A stretch of DNA of 64,000 nt. It comes from Varanus komodoensis. Its lineage: Eukaryota > Chordata > Lepidosauria > Squamata > Varanidae. The translations under genes were made by a program, and so were the position numbers. The stretch spans positions 12,649,601 through 12,713,600 of the forward strand of contig NW_025336598.1 of the NCBI RefSeq assembly GCF_004798865.1. Direction: 5' to 3'. Below are positions 11,533 through 23,040 of the stretch, piece after piece; position 1 is the first letter of the stretch, and each line of letters starts with the position of its first letter. The notes beneath the pieces were generated by a model. That model was not told the DNA's origin, did no database searches, and saw only the letters and a list, made by a program, of their open reading frames with translations.

Positions 11533-11835
11533 TTGTTGTTGTTGTTGTCATCGTTGTTGTTTAGCAAAGTCACATCCAACCCATTGCTAACCCATGGACA
11601 TCATTCCTCCAGGCTCTCCTGTCCTCCACCATCCCCCGGAGTCCACCTAAGCTCACACCAACTGCTTCAGTGACTCCATCTAGCCACCTCATTCTCTGCT
11701 GTCCCCTTCTTCTTTTGCCATCTATTGTTCCCAGCTTTAGGCTCTTCTCCAGGGAGTCCTTCCTTCTCATTAGGTGGCCAAAGTATTTGAGTTTCATCTT
11801 CAGTATCTGGCCTTCTAAAGAGCAGTCAATCTGAG
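11533..11835 (-). mobile_element. RTE/BovB LINE, 5'-truncated 3' end
   Basis: On the minus strand the C-terminal RTE-BovB ORF is followed by a short 3' UTR and a (CAA)n tail, seen on the plus strand as TTG repeats at 11,533-11,562. The insert is cut at its 5' end near 11,835. BovB is abundant in squamates and known for horizontal transfer between vertebrates. The frame is open over about 75 codons, so the copy is fairly young. Confidence 0.9.
11570..11797 (-). CDS. C-terminal piece of the BovB ORF2 protein
   Basis: Encodes 75 residues with the signature YFGHLMRRKDSLEKSL early, then GKRRRGQQRMRWLD, and ends with VEDRRAWRNDVHGLA. These are the extreme C-terminal motifs of the RTE/BovB reverse transcriptase polyprotein. 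The annotated Met is internal to the original frame, so it is not a real start. The fragment has no endonuclease or polymerase core and cannot act on its own. It is retrotransposon sequence, not a host gene. Confidence 0.85.
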   Translation of the reverse strand: MKLKYFGHLMRRKDSLEKSLKLGTIDGKRRRGQQRMRWLDGVTEAVGVSLGGLRGMVEDRRAWRNDVHGLAMGWM

Positions 11836-12094
11836 GAAAGCACAGGGCCCCAGTCCAAACTTCAATCCTTCCTCCCTCACTATGTTCCCAATCTGGATCA
11901 CACCCTCTTTAAAAGCAAACGGATCACTATTTGTCAATAAAAATTGGCAGGTACAACGTGATGATGATGACCATGGGGGAGGAACCAGGTAAATTACACC
12001 CATGCAAGGGTCCCAATCCAAGTCACAGGCCCTGCATTTAGAAAAATGTATGTAGTGTCTACATATACCCTCAGTCCGCTCTCCAAGTGATAAC

Positions 12095-12225
12095 TATTGA
12101 TGAGCAACTTCAAGGCCCCTGCTCTCCCTTCTTGCGATTCTTTATTTTTAATAGACTTTGACCAGACATCCTTTCAAATAAAGGACAATTTTAAATAGAG
12201 GGCTACTGACTTTTGTGACAAAGGA
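12095..12225 (-). repeat. Unclassified dispersed repeat, copy 2
   Basis: The minus strand has AGCCCTCTATTTAAAATTGTCC, TTATTTGAAAGGA, and then CCTTGAAGTTGCTCATCAAT. It shares blocks and order with the repeat at 9,365-9,525. Confidence 0.45.
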
Positions 12226-12350
12226 CACATGGCTGCCCTATCTGTGCTTTGGAGACACCAGAGAGGTCAGCACTGATCCTGCTTCAGAAGCTGAGGTCAC
12301 CATCAACTTCAGGAACTCTACAGGCACAGCTAACATTCCTTCCAGTGAAG

Positions 12351-12485
12351 CAGGCTTTCTCAGGTTGGTGTCTCTAGATGTTTTGGACTACAGCATCCCA
12401 CATTCCTGACCATTGGCCATGCTGGATAGGGCTAATGGAAGGTGAAGTCCAAAACTTCTGAAAGGTACCAGGTTTGGGAATGCTG
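12351..12485. mobile_element. hAT-type MITE (diverged)
   Basis: Ends are CAGGCTTTCTCAGGTTGG and (reverse complement of the other end) CAGCATTCCCAAACCTGG. The core is inverted around TTTTGGACTACAGCATCCCA ... GAAGTCCAAAA with GACCATTGGCCATGCTGG between. This is the classic short non-autonomous hAT-like element of squamates. It is about 135 bp, has no coding capacity, and its terminal repeats have drifted. No clear 8-bp target duplication remains. Confidence 0.75.
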
Positions 12486-14149
12486 CTAGAAATGGCTATA
12501 GAAAAACTTGGAATCTGAACAGAAACTGAACGTGACTTTCATCCTTCATGTTCTGGGCTGAATTAATGGGAAGGAGAAGCAAGTAGATGTTTGGTGATTC
12601 AAGAATTTTTTGAAGTAAATCATGCACTTGAGACTGTTCAGCTCTTCTTTACTCATAGTCCCTAGCTAATTCCCCCTTTCCAATTACATACACCTGTCTT
12701 TCTCAATATCTAAATGATTTAGATACCTTTCACCCCATGTAGATAAAAAGATTATAATGTATGTGAAGTTTTTTAAATATTCTAGATAATTGCTTTATCA
12801 ATATTGTTAAACTTGAAGGCCTTAATATGACAGATTTGTGGGACATGGGAATAGCAGGAAACCTGGGTCTATTAGAAAATGTATTGCAATTTTTCTTTCC
12901 TGCCAGACGTTATGGCAGCTCTCTCAAAGAATCATCCTGTGTTTTCATTAAAAACAACAACAATGCTTTATCGGGGGTTTAAATTGGAAAAATATTGATT
13001 AGGGAGGGAAAACTGACATGGTTAATTTAGAAGATATTAGTTTTGGCCTTTCTCCTATTTTAATATGTCTAGAAGTAAATAAATAACTGTTGTACTGGAA
13101 AATACCACTGGTGACATAAGTGTTACAAGGAGATTTCATGAGATTCTTGCAGTCTTAATTGGTATAGTCATATGGAATCCAAATTTAGTAGAATAATTTA
13201 TACCACAACAACATGGCAGAAGAGTTATAATGCAATTCTATTTGCCTATTAAGTAGTAGGCCCCATTGCTCTGATTTGCATGAACATGGTGGCTTAATAT
13301 TGAGCTAACTGGCATCCCCCAGCTCATAATACTTTGTGTAATTTACATCGAACTAAACTTGTAGTCTAGTCCATCTAGAACATTGCCATACTCTACCTAG
13401 TAAAGAATGACCCTAGAGTTCAGCCTCTTGCCTTTTACAATTTTCTATCAAACAAAGCAAGGGTTGCGGTATGTCACAAAATGTGCATAAGAATCATTCT
13501 GTGGGGTATATTTGTACCCCAAGCAAAAGTACAAAGTAAGGTTGTGTATTGGTCATCTTAGTCTCTTTTGAAAGCCAAGGATCTGAGGTAAAGCCTCCAG
13601 GAAACCGAACTGTAATCCACAGAGAGAAAGTGTGCTTATGCTGATTTAAAATTTCTAGGTCAAACTATTGTTATGCAGACTGAAGCCAAGCTTTGTTACA
13701 TAGATGTATTGTTATGCATAACTGCAGAAATGATTAAGTCTTAAATTGCCTGTACTAGTTGAAATCTGAAAGCCATTCTTACACTGATTCAAACCTCCTG
13801 AGGGGAACATTTAGTCAATAAAGGCCTTTTTATATGGAGAATGTACCTTCCCTTAGGCATTTTTGTCTGGGATCAAAAATTACCCCTTTTGCGACTAGTG
13901 TTAGATTTCATATTGATGAACTGTGAAGGTTAAGCCAAAGCAGGTATTGGCCCCTCCTGGGCACCATTTGCCTGGTTAACTGTCTGGATCATGGTTTGTG
14001 TCACCCAAATGCAGGGGGCAGGCAGCATGACTTGTTGAAGGAGAAAATAATTCTCAAACAATCCAACATCAGGCCATGGGTTATATGAAGGTTGTTTCCC
14101 CCTCTGACAAGTCATGGAGGCCTCCTATTTCAATGTGGGTCCACAGCTG
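12486..14149. other. Mostly unrecognised non-coding stretch
   Basis: AT-rich with no gene. At 13,225-13,262 GCAATTCTATTTGCCTATTA followed by AGTAGTAGGCCCCATTG resembles the palindromic AAGTCCCATTGA-type repeat (GCAATCCTATGCATATTTAC..AAGTAAGCCCCATTG). A minus-strand frame at 13,930-14,115 has no recognised motif. Confidence 0.4.
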
Positions 14150-14450
14150 ATAATCCAAATCATGTCTGTTATGGACTATCTTGCAAATTCACAAATGGGT
14201 ATAATGTTTGTCAAACTTGGATTACCTTTCCAGGCATAGTTGTCCTCCAAAGGGAGGGGAGGTTGTACTACATGTCTTCATATATTGATAATTTAAACAT
14301 TTACCTGCCACTGACTTTATGCTTTCTTGCAGGTCCCTGTTTTAAATTATCAACAACCGCTCCAAATTGCATCCAGTACTGCCAGAACTGGATGACTTTT
14401 GGAGGGATAGTTGATTCTTCTGATGGGATCAAGATCACCACTAAGGTGAC
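14150..14450. repeat. Ancient local duplication of an approximately 80-bp unit
   Basis: On the minus strand the 80 bases from about 14,416 to 14,337 (CAACTATCCCTCCAAAAGTC start) align without gaps to the 80 bases from about 14,244 to 14,165 (CAACTATGCCTGGAAAGGTA start) at roughly 60% identity, by eye. The unit is unlike the other repeats in the window. It could be the remains of a tandem duplication or two parts of one old element. Plus-strand frame 14,092-14,481 passes through both units and is considered chance. Confidence 0.35.
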
Positions 14451-16898
14451 TAGAAAATTTGCAGAGCAGCAGCCTTTATAGTTTGATGATTTAAAAAAAA
14501 GGGATGCACTTATCCCTCTAAATTTATTGGAAGCCATTGTTATAAAAATGATAACCCACACAGAGGTGGCCATACTTAGAAAATGGTAAAATTTCAGAAG
14601 GATAAGTGTAGGGCTATTCATTTATTTATTTTTGGTGAAAGGAGAATGTTCTGATAATGGAAGGGATGATGGTAACTGGTTCTCTTCCTCTTACCCCTCC
14701 CCACACTCCAATGGAGTTTTGGCAATTTGTATGAAAGTGGTATATATCACAGAGGTGACCTTAGGCTACACATCTATAAAATGTACCTGCCCTTTATGGA
14801 ATTATACTCCCACTGCCGTACAGGTGTAGCCTGAGCATGTTCTTGAATTAACATAACACTGGAAGCATCAGTGTCAAAGACCAATGGAATGACAGCTGTG
14901 ACCATTGCTGGACAGGGATAGCTTGGCCTGAGTGAATTGTGCATCTGGATATTGCAATGTGTCTTATGTGGGGGTGCTCTAGAGATAATTGTGAAGCCTG
15001 AAGCTAGCTCCGAATGCAGTTTCTAGATTCTTCTGCCATATATGGCTCCTGGGTTGAAAGATTCACATAGGATGCCAGTTAGCTCTGGAGCCATATTCAA
15101 GGTACTGTCATTAGTTTATATGACCCTGAACATCTCAGGTTATCTGAGGGACCCTTCTCTTGAATAAGCCACCCCAGTCATTGCATTCTGAGGAGCAGCC
15201 CTTGCCTACTCTGATACAGCCTAGCAGTGCTTACCTGGTCAAGGTATGAATAGGGTCGGTCTTCCTTGTGGCACGTGTCCTGTGGAGTGACCTTCCCACT
15301 GAGCTCAGGCCGGCTCTTAGTTTAGAGTGATTCTGACAACAGCAGCTGCTGCTGCACTTTCTATGCTCAGATGTTTTCCTGATTGCCAGCATTGCCAGCT
15401 ACCCTTGGTTCCTGGAATGCATTCATTGGATGTGTTCATTCATCAGACCAACCCATCCTGGCAATAAGCCATGGTGCCTTGATTTTACTGTCAGAGACCC
15501 ACAATGCACCCGACAGTTGATAGGGGTAACCATGGGCTGTTTGTCCCCAGCCTTCCCCTTTCCCTTGGCAATGTGCAGCAAGTACCCACCCTGATCATGG
15601 ACCCAAAGATGTTATAAATACAAAGAAGCCACTTTATAGGAAATAGCTTGGGGTCACATGACCTAAAAACACAAGTTGGGTTGCCATGTTGTGTAAACTC
15701 AAGCATTGCCTCATTAACATTTTACTTTACTGAGACTGGTTTTATTGCATTTTCTTACGGTTATGCTTTGCGAATCATGTTGGGTTTTTTAAAATCAAAT
15801 TTACAAATGTTCTGAAATAGAAAAATCAGATGGATAGGAACAAGGCCTTGGCAGTCTGATGAGTTAAGACTTCCTTGCCCCTGTTCAGCTGACCCAGAGC
15901 CATAAAAATTGCAACGGGGCAGGGATGGATGATGGATGTGGAGTATATAGTGGAAGAAGCAGAAGAACATGAACAGTTCTCACTTTCCAAGCAAGCACTT
16001 GATGCGACAGCCTCCTGGGCCCCATATACTTCATCAAGCCTCTCTTTATGCTCTCAGTCTTCAGGGAGAGAGCTAGCAAAGAGCACTGAACATTGGATCA
16101 ATCCTGCAATAAATTATTTCAACGTCCCTCCCCCAAAGTGGTAGGATTGGAGAGCCCAGCTAAAACTCTTCACTATGATTAGCAGCTAGAGCTGCCTGTA
16201 ACAAAACTAAACCCATCATCTTTCTTTTCTTTACAAGGAGATCTTGCAGGGAGATGTATCACATTCTGGAGACACATTGGGGGTGGGTGCATAACCCCCA
16301 CATGCAACCCTGAATGAAGACCTTCATGTTCATGTGTGGGAGGGGCGAGAATCAATTAGGCAGTAGTCCAGTTGCGGGGTGCAGCATGCCATTAATTCCC
16401 CTGCTGCCACCTACTCTTGAGGGGCTGTGGACATGAGTGGTGGGCTGGAGATGCCTCATTACCAAGTGGTGGAAAGAAAGGGGGTGTGAGCAGCCTCCTC
16501 CTTGCCTCTGAAGCTCACAAGCAAGGTGGTCAGGTGGTTGCTGGCTGAGACACCTCTCTTGCGAGCAAGAGTGAGAAAGGAGCATGGGTGTGGGAATCAA
16601 CTCGTGGCACTGGGGTCCGGTTGATCCTTCCCCTCCCTCCCTCTCACTCACATGAAGAGCTTCATTCAAGCGGCAGGGGTGTGGGGGCAGAAGTGGGATC
16701 CACTGAGGGGTGCTGATCCCCTGCCCTTTGCCTGAACACGAATCAGGCAGCACCCCCACCCCGATCCAGCAGTCCCCTTGGGAGCACAAGGTGGGGGCGC
16801 TTGATCAGCTCCTTTCTTCTCTCAGCTGGGCTGCCTTCAGAGCATGTGCTCCATTTGCACCACAGAGACAGCTTGACAGTTGCAGGGGAGTGGACTTG
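14451..16898. other. Non-coding stretch, nothing recognised
   Basis: About 2.4 kb of unremarkable DNA. The 16,350-16,890 part is more GC-rich and carries chance frames on the minus strand. No domain, repeat or regulatory signature was identified. Confidence 0.4.
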
Positions 16899-17395
16899 GC
16901 TTATTTATTTATTTATTATTTTATTTATTTAAAACTTTTTTAGATCTCCCCTTGCTGTAGTCTTGGGACAGTTTAACAATAAGACAGAATAAGACACAGC
17001 ATCTTAATCAACATTTTCCAATCAACCATAAAACCCCATATTAAAACAATCAAGTCTTAAAACATTGGGAAAATAAAAAGGTTTTAGCCTGATGCTGAAA
17101 AGAATAAAGTGATGGCGCCAGGTGAACCTCTATGGGGAGCAAATTCCACAATCGGTGCACCACCGCAGAGAAGGCCCTCCTCTGGGTAGTCACCCTCCTA
17201 ATCTCCTTCAAGGAGGGCTCCTGGAGAAGGCCTCTGCCCCAGATCTTAAGGGGCGGGCAGGCACATATGGAAGGAGATGCTCCTTCAGCTAACCAGGCCC
17301 TAAGCTGTTTAGGGCTTTATAGGTCATCACCAGCACATTAAATTGGCCAGGACTTCAACTGATGGCCAGTGTAAGTGGCTATGATTATAGCACTC
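16899..17395 (-). mobile_element. L2/CR1-clade LINE, older 5'-truncated copy
   Basis: Minus-strand LINE. (ATTT)n-type tail at 16,899-16,930 on the plus strand, then a decayed 3' UTR, then reverse-transcriptase C-terminal sequence: GGCGCCAGGTGAACCTCTAT, CACCGCAGAGAAGGCCCTCC and CTAAGCTGTTTAGGGCTTTA match the young copy at 29.1-29.35 kb. The tail lacks the GC stem-loop and reads GATCTCCCCTTGCTGTAGTC, so it belongs to a different, older subfamily. Its frame is broken. Confidence 0.8.
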
Positions 17396-17518
17396 AACCT
17401 CATGTCTCTCTGTGGTGTCTTCAGAGATACCATTGTGTGGAGAGGGAGGGAAAGAGATGGTTGGATGGAAGAGAGTTACCACCAGGAGCCTGATCTTCTG
17501 TCAGGCACATCAAGATAA

Positions 17519-17529
17519 AACACACACAT

Positions 17530-17563
<34 letters not shown>
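17519..17563. repeat. (CA)n microsatellite
   Basis: About 20 CA dinucleotides with one TG interruption near the left side. Likely polymorphic. It gives a run of Cys-Val or His-Thr in the overlapping chance frames. Confidence 0.95.
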
Positions 17564-17565
<2 letters not shown>

Positions 17566-18420
17566 GTAACTATGCTGGTATGCTTGTTGTGGTGTGTGAA
17601 CCCAGACATGGTCTCTGCCCCTCTGAATCCTGAGCCTTCAGGGGAGTATGCTTTGGATTTGTCCCAAAGCCACGAGTTTTGCTTTGAACATCTGTAAAAC
17701 AAACAAACAAAAACAGAAAAAGCCACTTCCTTGACTCACTAGATAATAAAGTACCATCCACTCTTCAGTTCACCAATAGTAAGTTGCCAGTGAAAAGTCA
17801 CTGAAATTCAAAGTAAACTGTGTGGGGTTTTAACTATATGAAATCAATTTCAAGTTAAGCTAAATAATTTTCAGTAAGGCTTGTGAAATTTCACAGGGAG
17901 GTTTTATACATTCCTGGATTGTCACAAGATTTCAAATAAATAAATGTTGTAATCAGGTTGAAAGGTCCTCTTCAGGTAGAATATCAGAGTAACAAAAACC
18001 AGTTTGCTAAGAATAGCAACATTTCTTAGGTGCTAGGCCTTAGTATGCCCCTAATAGTAATTTGAATTTCCAATCTGTTGAGAAATGGCTGGTTTTCTGT
18101 TTAGCTTAACAAGAGTACCTCTTTGATTCATTTCCCCTCCAACTTCCTTGGTGGAGGAAATGAATCCAATCTACATCCCATCATCTGATCTGGCTGTGTG
18201 ACAGAATCAAATAGGCAGAGAACACTAGATGACTTTGTAATGTCACCAGAATCAGGTGTAGAATTGCCAATAGGTTCTTTTTACTGGTCAGCAGGCGTCA
18301 ACATCAGGGTATGGCAAATGTGCTCTTCTTCACCCTGCACAGAGGTATCTGGGCCCACCCATAAGTTCTTTTTGTCCCAACAGCAGCTTCCATGTTTTGA
18401 CATGGCAGAGCCCCTTAGGC
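17564..18420. other. Non-coding stretch, nothing recognised
   Basis: No gene or repeat identified. AT-rich. Confidence 0.4.
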
Positions 18421-18555
18421 CAAGGATGGGCAGAAGGAAGATGTCCTAATATTTTGGACTTCAGCTGCCAGAAGCCTTTGCCAGCGTAGCCAATGGTCAA
18501 GAATGCTGGGAGTTGAAGTCCAAAACATCTAGACTTCACACTATGGCCACCCCTG
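18421..18555. mobile_element. hAT-type MITE
   Basis: Ends CAAGGATGGGCAGAAGG and, reverse complemented, CAGGGGTGGCCATAGTG. Internal inverted arms TTTTGGACTTCAGCTGCC and GGGAGTTGAAGTCCAAAA flank GCCAATGGTCAAGAATGC. About 135 bp, no coding content. Moderately diverged. Confidence 0.78.
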
Positions 18556-18756
18556 CCATCGGTTGTCCCAGCTCTGTTCCCTGGCCTAAGTTTATGACAT
18601 TATTTGAAATTTGCTTTCATGCATTACTAATGCATGTTCTATTTTTCCAGGTATTATGCACATTATTCTGGGTTTGTAGCATGATCCCCTTCATGTGGCT
18701 ATTATCTCCAACCACTTCTATATAGGGTGACAAGTACTTAGCAAAGCCTTTTTGAA

Positions 18757-18790
18757 TAATAATGATAATAATAATAATAAATAATAAATT
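18757..18790. repeat. (AAT)n microsatellite
   Basis: Imperfect AAT/GATA-like array, possibly the tail of an unrecognised retroelement. Confidence 0.8.
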
Positions 18791-19464
18791 TTAAAAACCC
18801 TGCTTGTTGCAGTAGATCTAATGGATCTTTCTGGGCTAATCAATTTGATGATCTGCTAGTTAAAAGTGTTCTGAGCAGAGCCTGATTCAATCAATCCCTG
18901 AAGAATGACTTCTGGCTTTAGTGTCTGGTAAAGGAGCAGCGCTTGCTTTTCTCCATTGGATCATAATGACTCCATTACAGTTTATCAGATCATTGATCTA
19001 CAAAGTAAAGTGCATTTAAATATTCCATGACTTGATAGACTACAGTGTATGATCTCCTGAGTCATCTGCTCCTTCATTGAACCAATATAGTGTAGAAGCC
19101 ATTATGTCATTTCTTCAGCCACTGATCTAGAAGATCATTAAAGAAGGCTTTGCAGCTGCTGTGAGCGATAGGCCTTGCGGGCCTGGCTTTTCAAGGGCTC
19201 CAGCAGGAAGTGCTTGGGCACTCTCATTGAGATGCAGAGCAGTTCCAAGCGGAGTGCCTGAAGGATCCAGCTTTTCTGCCTTTCTCACAGTGAAACAGCA
19301 TGAGATCACCTGAGCCTGTTATTGCTCTTGATTCAGTGCACAAAAAGACCCCAGTGCAGCAAGGTCCTACACACATGACCAGGCCTACATGCACACCATT
19401 GTGCAGATGAGGCACCATGCCTTGAGTAGGGAAACAAAGTCACAGGCCAGCTTCCAGAAGGTAA
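18791..19464. other. Quiet stretch with a possible conserved element at 18.8-19.13 kb
   Basis: Non-repetitive with clustered TGATCTG, CATTTAAATATTCC and ATCATAATGACTCC words and no similarity to local repeats. Candidate conserved non-coding DNA on impression only. Confidence 0.27.
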
Positions 19465-19535
19465 AACTTCTCTCTCTCTCTTCCTCTCCCTCTCCCTCTC
19501 CCTCCCCACACTTTCCTTCCTTCTTTCCTTCCTTC
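19465..19535 (+). repeat. Polypyrimidine tract
   Basis: (CT)n changing to (CCCTCT)n and then (CCTT)n-rich sequence with almost only pyrimidines on the plus strand. Such tracts can adopt triplex DNA; no specific role is implied. Confidence 0.85.
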
Positions 19536-19744
19536 CATTTTTTTTCATGCTGTCTCTGGGCTCCTCCACCTTGTGAGCTGAAGCAGGTAGTTCAGAAGAG
19601 AAAGAAGAAAGACAAAAGGATATCTGTGCTATCAAGCTGGCTGCAGCCTATGGGATTTGTATGACTAACGGCACAGGCTCTCAGATTTTTGTTTTTGGTT
19701 CTTGTTTCTCTGCATGTCTGGCATCCAAAAACACGCAGAGTAGA

Positions 19745-19830
19745 GTGTCCACATGCCCTCTTTTAGAGGACAGTCCTCTATTTGAAGGGGTGTGCAAACC
19801 ATGCCCAGTTTAAAGATAAACATCCACAGA
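19745..19830 (+). repeat. Unclassified dispersed repeat, copy 3 (partial)
   Basis: CCCTCTTTTAGAGGACAGTC followed by CTCTATTTGAAGGGGTGTGC matches the left block of the repeat at 9,365-9,525 in the opposite orientation. Confidence 0.4.
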
Positions 19831-21844
19831 AGGAAGAGCTGCGCCTTGAGGTAGGGTCATCAGAGCAGCTGAACAATAGAGTGAGCAAGGCACCCAGCTC
19901 CCCTTATCACCATCTCCCACGCTATGGTGAAGTGTACTGCTATTTAAATTATAATAATTGTTATATGTGCATCTATACTTATACATTACTATATGCACAT
20001 TTTACACAAATAGGCCTTCTCCTTCTTCTCCCCTCCCCCACTCCTTCTCCTGTAACCCAACAAACCTTGATTTGTCAAATGCCTTGCAGATATACTGCAT
20101 GAGGACAGTGGGCTGTATTTGACTTCTTGGAACCAGGAATGCCTCCCTTTGATTTCCCTTACTGGAGCAATAGATTATTAATGAGAAAATAATTTTAAAC
20201 ACTTTAAATTAAAATTCAGTGACCCAGCCAAAGTTACCCACTTTTAAGTCCCACTGATTTCTGTATGAAGCACATTCTGTGAGTAAGTAAACAAATGAAG
20301 ATACACAGCGAGAGAATTATTTACATGACTGAAGACTAAACTACTGGCCACAAATGGCAAATTTGTGCCAGGGCATTCCAAGTAATGAATGACAAAGTGG
20401 ATTTCTTGCCAGCCTATTTTAAACCATTTAGACATTTTTTTACAAAGGCATTACCAACTTGACAAGGAAATATGACTAATTCTTGACACTGTCCCTCTCA
20501 CTTTGCCGCTGTCTGTCTAAGTGCCCTTTTCACAATTTAACATGAGTTGCCATATTAATATTTAAACGCTGCTAAGCTGTCCTAAACTGACTTTCCCCCA
20601 CATGCAAGGCTGAAATACATAAGGAGATACATTTTATGGGACTGACAGCACTTGCAAAAGGAGTTCAAGCTTTTGCCTCTTCAATGGGTTCCTCGTGTCA
20701 AGGCTAAAATGAAAGGGGTATAGGTCACAGCAAGACCTGCAGCATGTTTGCTGGAACTATTTAGCACCCTATGCACTTGCTACTCTACGCACTTGTAACA
20801 CATTCCCACATTGCTCATAGTAAGGAGATTTCTTCAGGCATCTGCGTTCACTGCATGGAGATTGGGGGGCAGAGCTTGTGGGCATGCAATGAATGCATGT
20901 GCAGGGCATGAGAGAGATGTAAATGCATGCCATGCCAACTTAGTCATGCATGGTTCAAATTGTGCTGCATTGAAGGCTTCCTTTTTTCCTACAAAGGCAT
21001 ACCAATTAATGAAAAAGCATGAGCTCATCTGATACTCCAACATTGTAGAGGCAGTTTGTGTCTGGACCAGTAGGTCCTTGAGTCCAGGAGAGCTATTTCA
21101 GATTTCTGTGGGATAGGACAAAGAGATGCAGATGATTTCAGCTGGCACGCCAGTTTGCTATGTACATTTTTCAATACAGGGCAGCACTGAAGCATGCGCT
21201 TATACTTATGTTTCAAGGACTGCAGTCCAGTGTGAGATGCCTCAGCTGGTTCTGCAAAATGTTTTGATCAGGTCTTAGAACATGGCTGCTGGTCTCTGTC
21301 CGCAGTGGCTGACCCCAGGAAGCCCACCTTACCTGTCTTCTTTGTCCATCTCCCCCCACCCCCCGCAATCACAGTGACAACATCACCATGTATTGAGCTC
21401 TGAAAAGGATGAAATTTCTCTGAAAGGCCAGGAATATTTATTTTCATGAGGATGAATACATACACATTGATAGTAGAAAACATCAGAGCAGTGGGACAGT
21501 ATTGCAACAGCTATACATATATCCAGATCTCCTGTTTTGTTCTCTGTGATCACCCCACATCTTACAGTTCATCATATGCCTGCTTACATATAGTATTATT
21601 TGCTAGAGTTCCTCAACAGTTCTGCCAACGAGCAAGAAGTAACAACCCTGATTACATGCACTTTTAATTCTATCCGTGGCCAACCCAAAGTTCCCTTTCC
21701 AGTTTTGGTCAGCCTGACTGCACATTCCTTGGCTGTTAATGAGAAACAGCCCAATGGCAAACTGGGGTGATGCAGAAACATCTACTATAAAACTGCCTGG
21801 CTTTGGCTGCTGTGACAGCCTTGTCCCTTCCTGGGGATGGCACG
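19831..21844. other. Non-coding stretch
   Basis: No gene is seen. At 20,232-20,285 a TTAAGTCCCACTGATTTC block may be a decayed palindromic AAGTCCCATTGA-type repeat. The part from 20,450 to 20,610 (ATTAATATTTAAACGC, CTGCTAAGCTGTCC) looks non-repetitive and could be conserved regulatory DNA, without proof. Confidence 0.35.
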
Positions 21845-22440
21845 TCTGCCCACATTGATCTATGTCTTAATCTTCTCAAGTCTGGATTACTGCAGCACCA
21901 ATTATAAGGGGCTGCCCTTGAAAATGGAACCACGGGAACTATGACTAGTATAAACAACTGTTTCTAGTGCGTGTTTTATTCTGTTTCTGTATTTAAGTTA
22001 AGGTGCTAGTTCTTATGAATAAAGCACTAAATGTTTTTGGGCCAAGATATCTAAAAAAAGTTTATCTCAAATAATTCTGCCTGGAGCCTGGGATCATCAT
22101 CTAGGACTCTGCCAGGGGACCCACCTCCAAGAGGGATGAGATTGGTGGGGACTCAAGACAAGGCCTTCCATGTAACACACTGCATTGTGGAACTGCTTTG
22201 CCAGAAGGTTAGAATGGCTGCCTCATTACTGGCCTTTAGACTGCTAGTAAAAACTATACTGTCCCATTGAGCACTTAGTGACTAATGCCACTCTTAGATT
22301 TTGGGTTTCCCTGCACTATTGTATGTGTTTGTTTTAAACCTTTTTGATGTTGAAATGGTTGTACCTTATTGTTTTTATGGATTTGTTGTAAATCGTCTTG
22401 AGCATTCATTGAGTGGAGGGGAGATTAAATAAACAAATTC
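21845..22440 (+). mobile_element. L2/CR1-clade LINE, old copy (reverse-transcriptase C-terminus to tail)
   Basis: Plus-strand translation reads IFSSLDYCSTNYKGLPLKM (family: 'ITSRLDYCNALYMGLPLKT'), then about 70 bases on KVLVLMNKALNVFGPRYL (family: 'FKVLVLTYKALNGLGPRYL'), then a degenerate C-terminus. It ends with an untranslated tail TTGTAAATCGTCTTGAGCAT..GGGGAGATTAAATAAACAAA. Between the first and second motifs the usual LVQNAAARLL and HWLPV segments are missing, so there is an internal deletion. Many stops; not active. Confidence 0.8.
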
Positions 22441-22859
22441 ATCTGTTTTCTAGGTTCTGAGAATTCCAGGGCACTTGCATTAGAACAGAGTCCACATATG
22501 ACCTTGAATTTGGCAGTTTCTGGCCGTGGGTTGTGTTTGTGAAGGAGCCATTGCAGACCTAACAATACAAACATATATTCCTTATCAGTTCTCATCACAC
22601 CTTAAAAACAATACTGTCCAACAGAGAACTAGTTCATACCATCTATTTAATTAGTGTCTTATTTCATATGATCTCTTGAAACTTCCCCTTACCTATTTTT
22701 GGACCCTCTTACCTTTGTCAGGTCCAAACCTCACCTGCAGCTTATTGTTCTGCTCCAACTGTTGTTTCTAGCCCCTTCCTTCTCTTTGGTAATCATTCTT
22801 CCTTGCAGTATCGCTTCTCTCTCTTTCCTTCAGATGTAACTACTATTCCCCAATATTGT

Positions 22860-22960
22860 CTTCTTATTATCATTTATTAAGGTTTAAGGTTTTTGTATGC
22901 CATCCCAAGGTTTTTGTATGCCATCCCAATTAGTCTCTGGACAGCTTACTTCACCCAGTC
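22860..22960 (-). mobile_element. LINE 3' tail with an internal 21-bp tandem duplication
   Basis: On the plus strand, ATTTATTAAGG..TTTTTGTATGCCATCCCAA..TCTCTGGACAGCTTACT is the reverse complement of a 3' tail of the L2/CR1 type (consensus 'TTTATTTATATGCCGCCCAA...TCTCTGGGCGGCTTAC'). AAGGTTTTTGTATGCCATCCC is present twice, at 22,886-22,906 and 22,907-22,927, identical, which implies a recent local duplication. Confidence 0.6.
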
Positions 22961-23040
22961 TTAATTCTGGGTGAAGCTGTTAGCCTTTCACCTTCTGCTA
23001 GTCATCTGCTATAAGACTTCTAAAGGCATTGAGGTTGAAC

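Noticed and set aside
16352-16789. 145-codon minus-strand frame
   Set aside because: GC-richer unique DNA with no recognised domain, homologue or splice signals.
17412-17726. Cys-Val repeat 'protein' at the CA microsatellite
   Set aside because: It is the translation of a (CA)n array.
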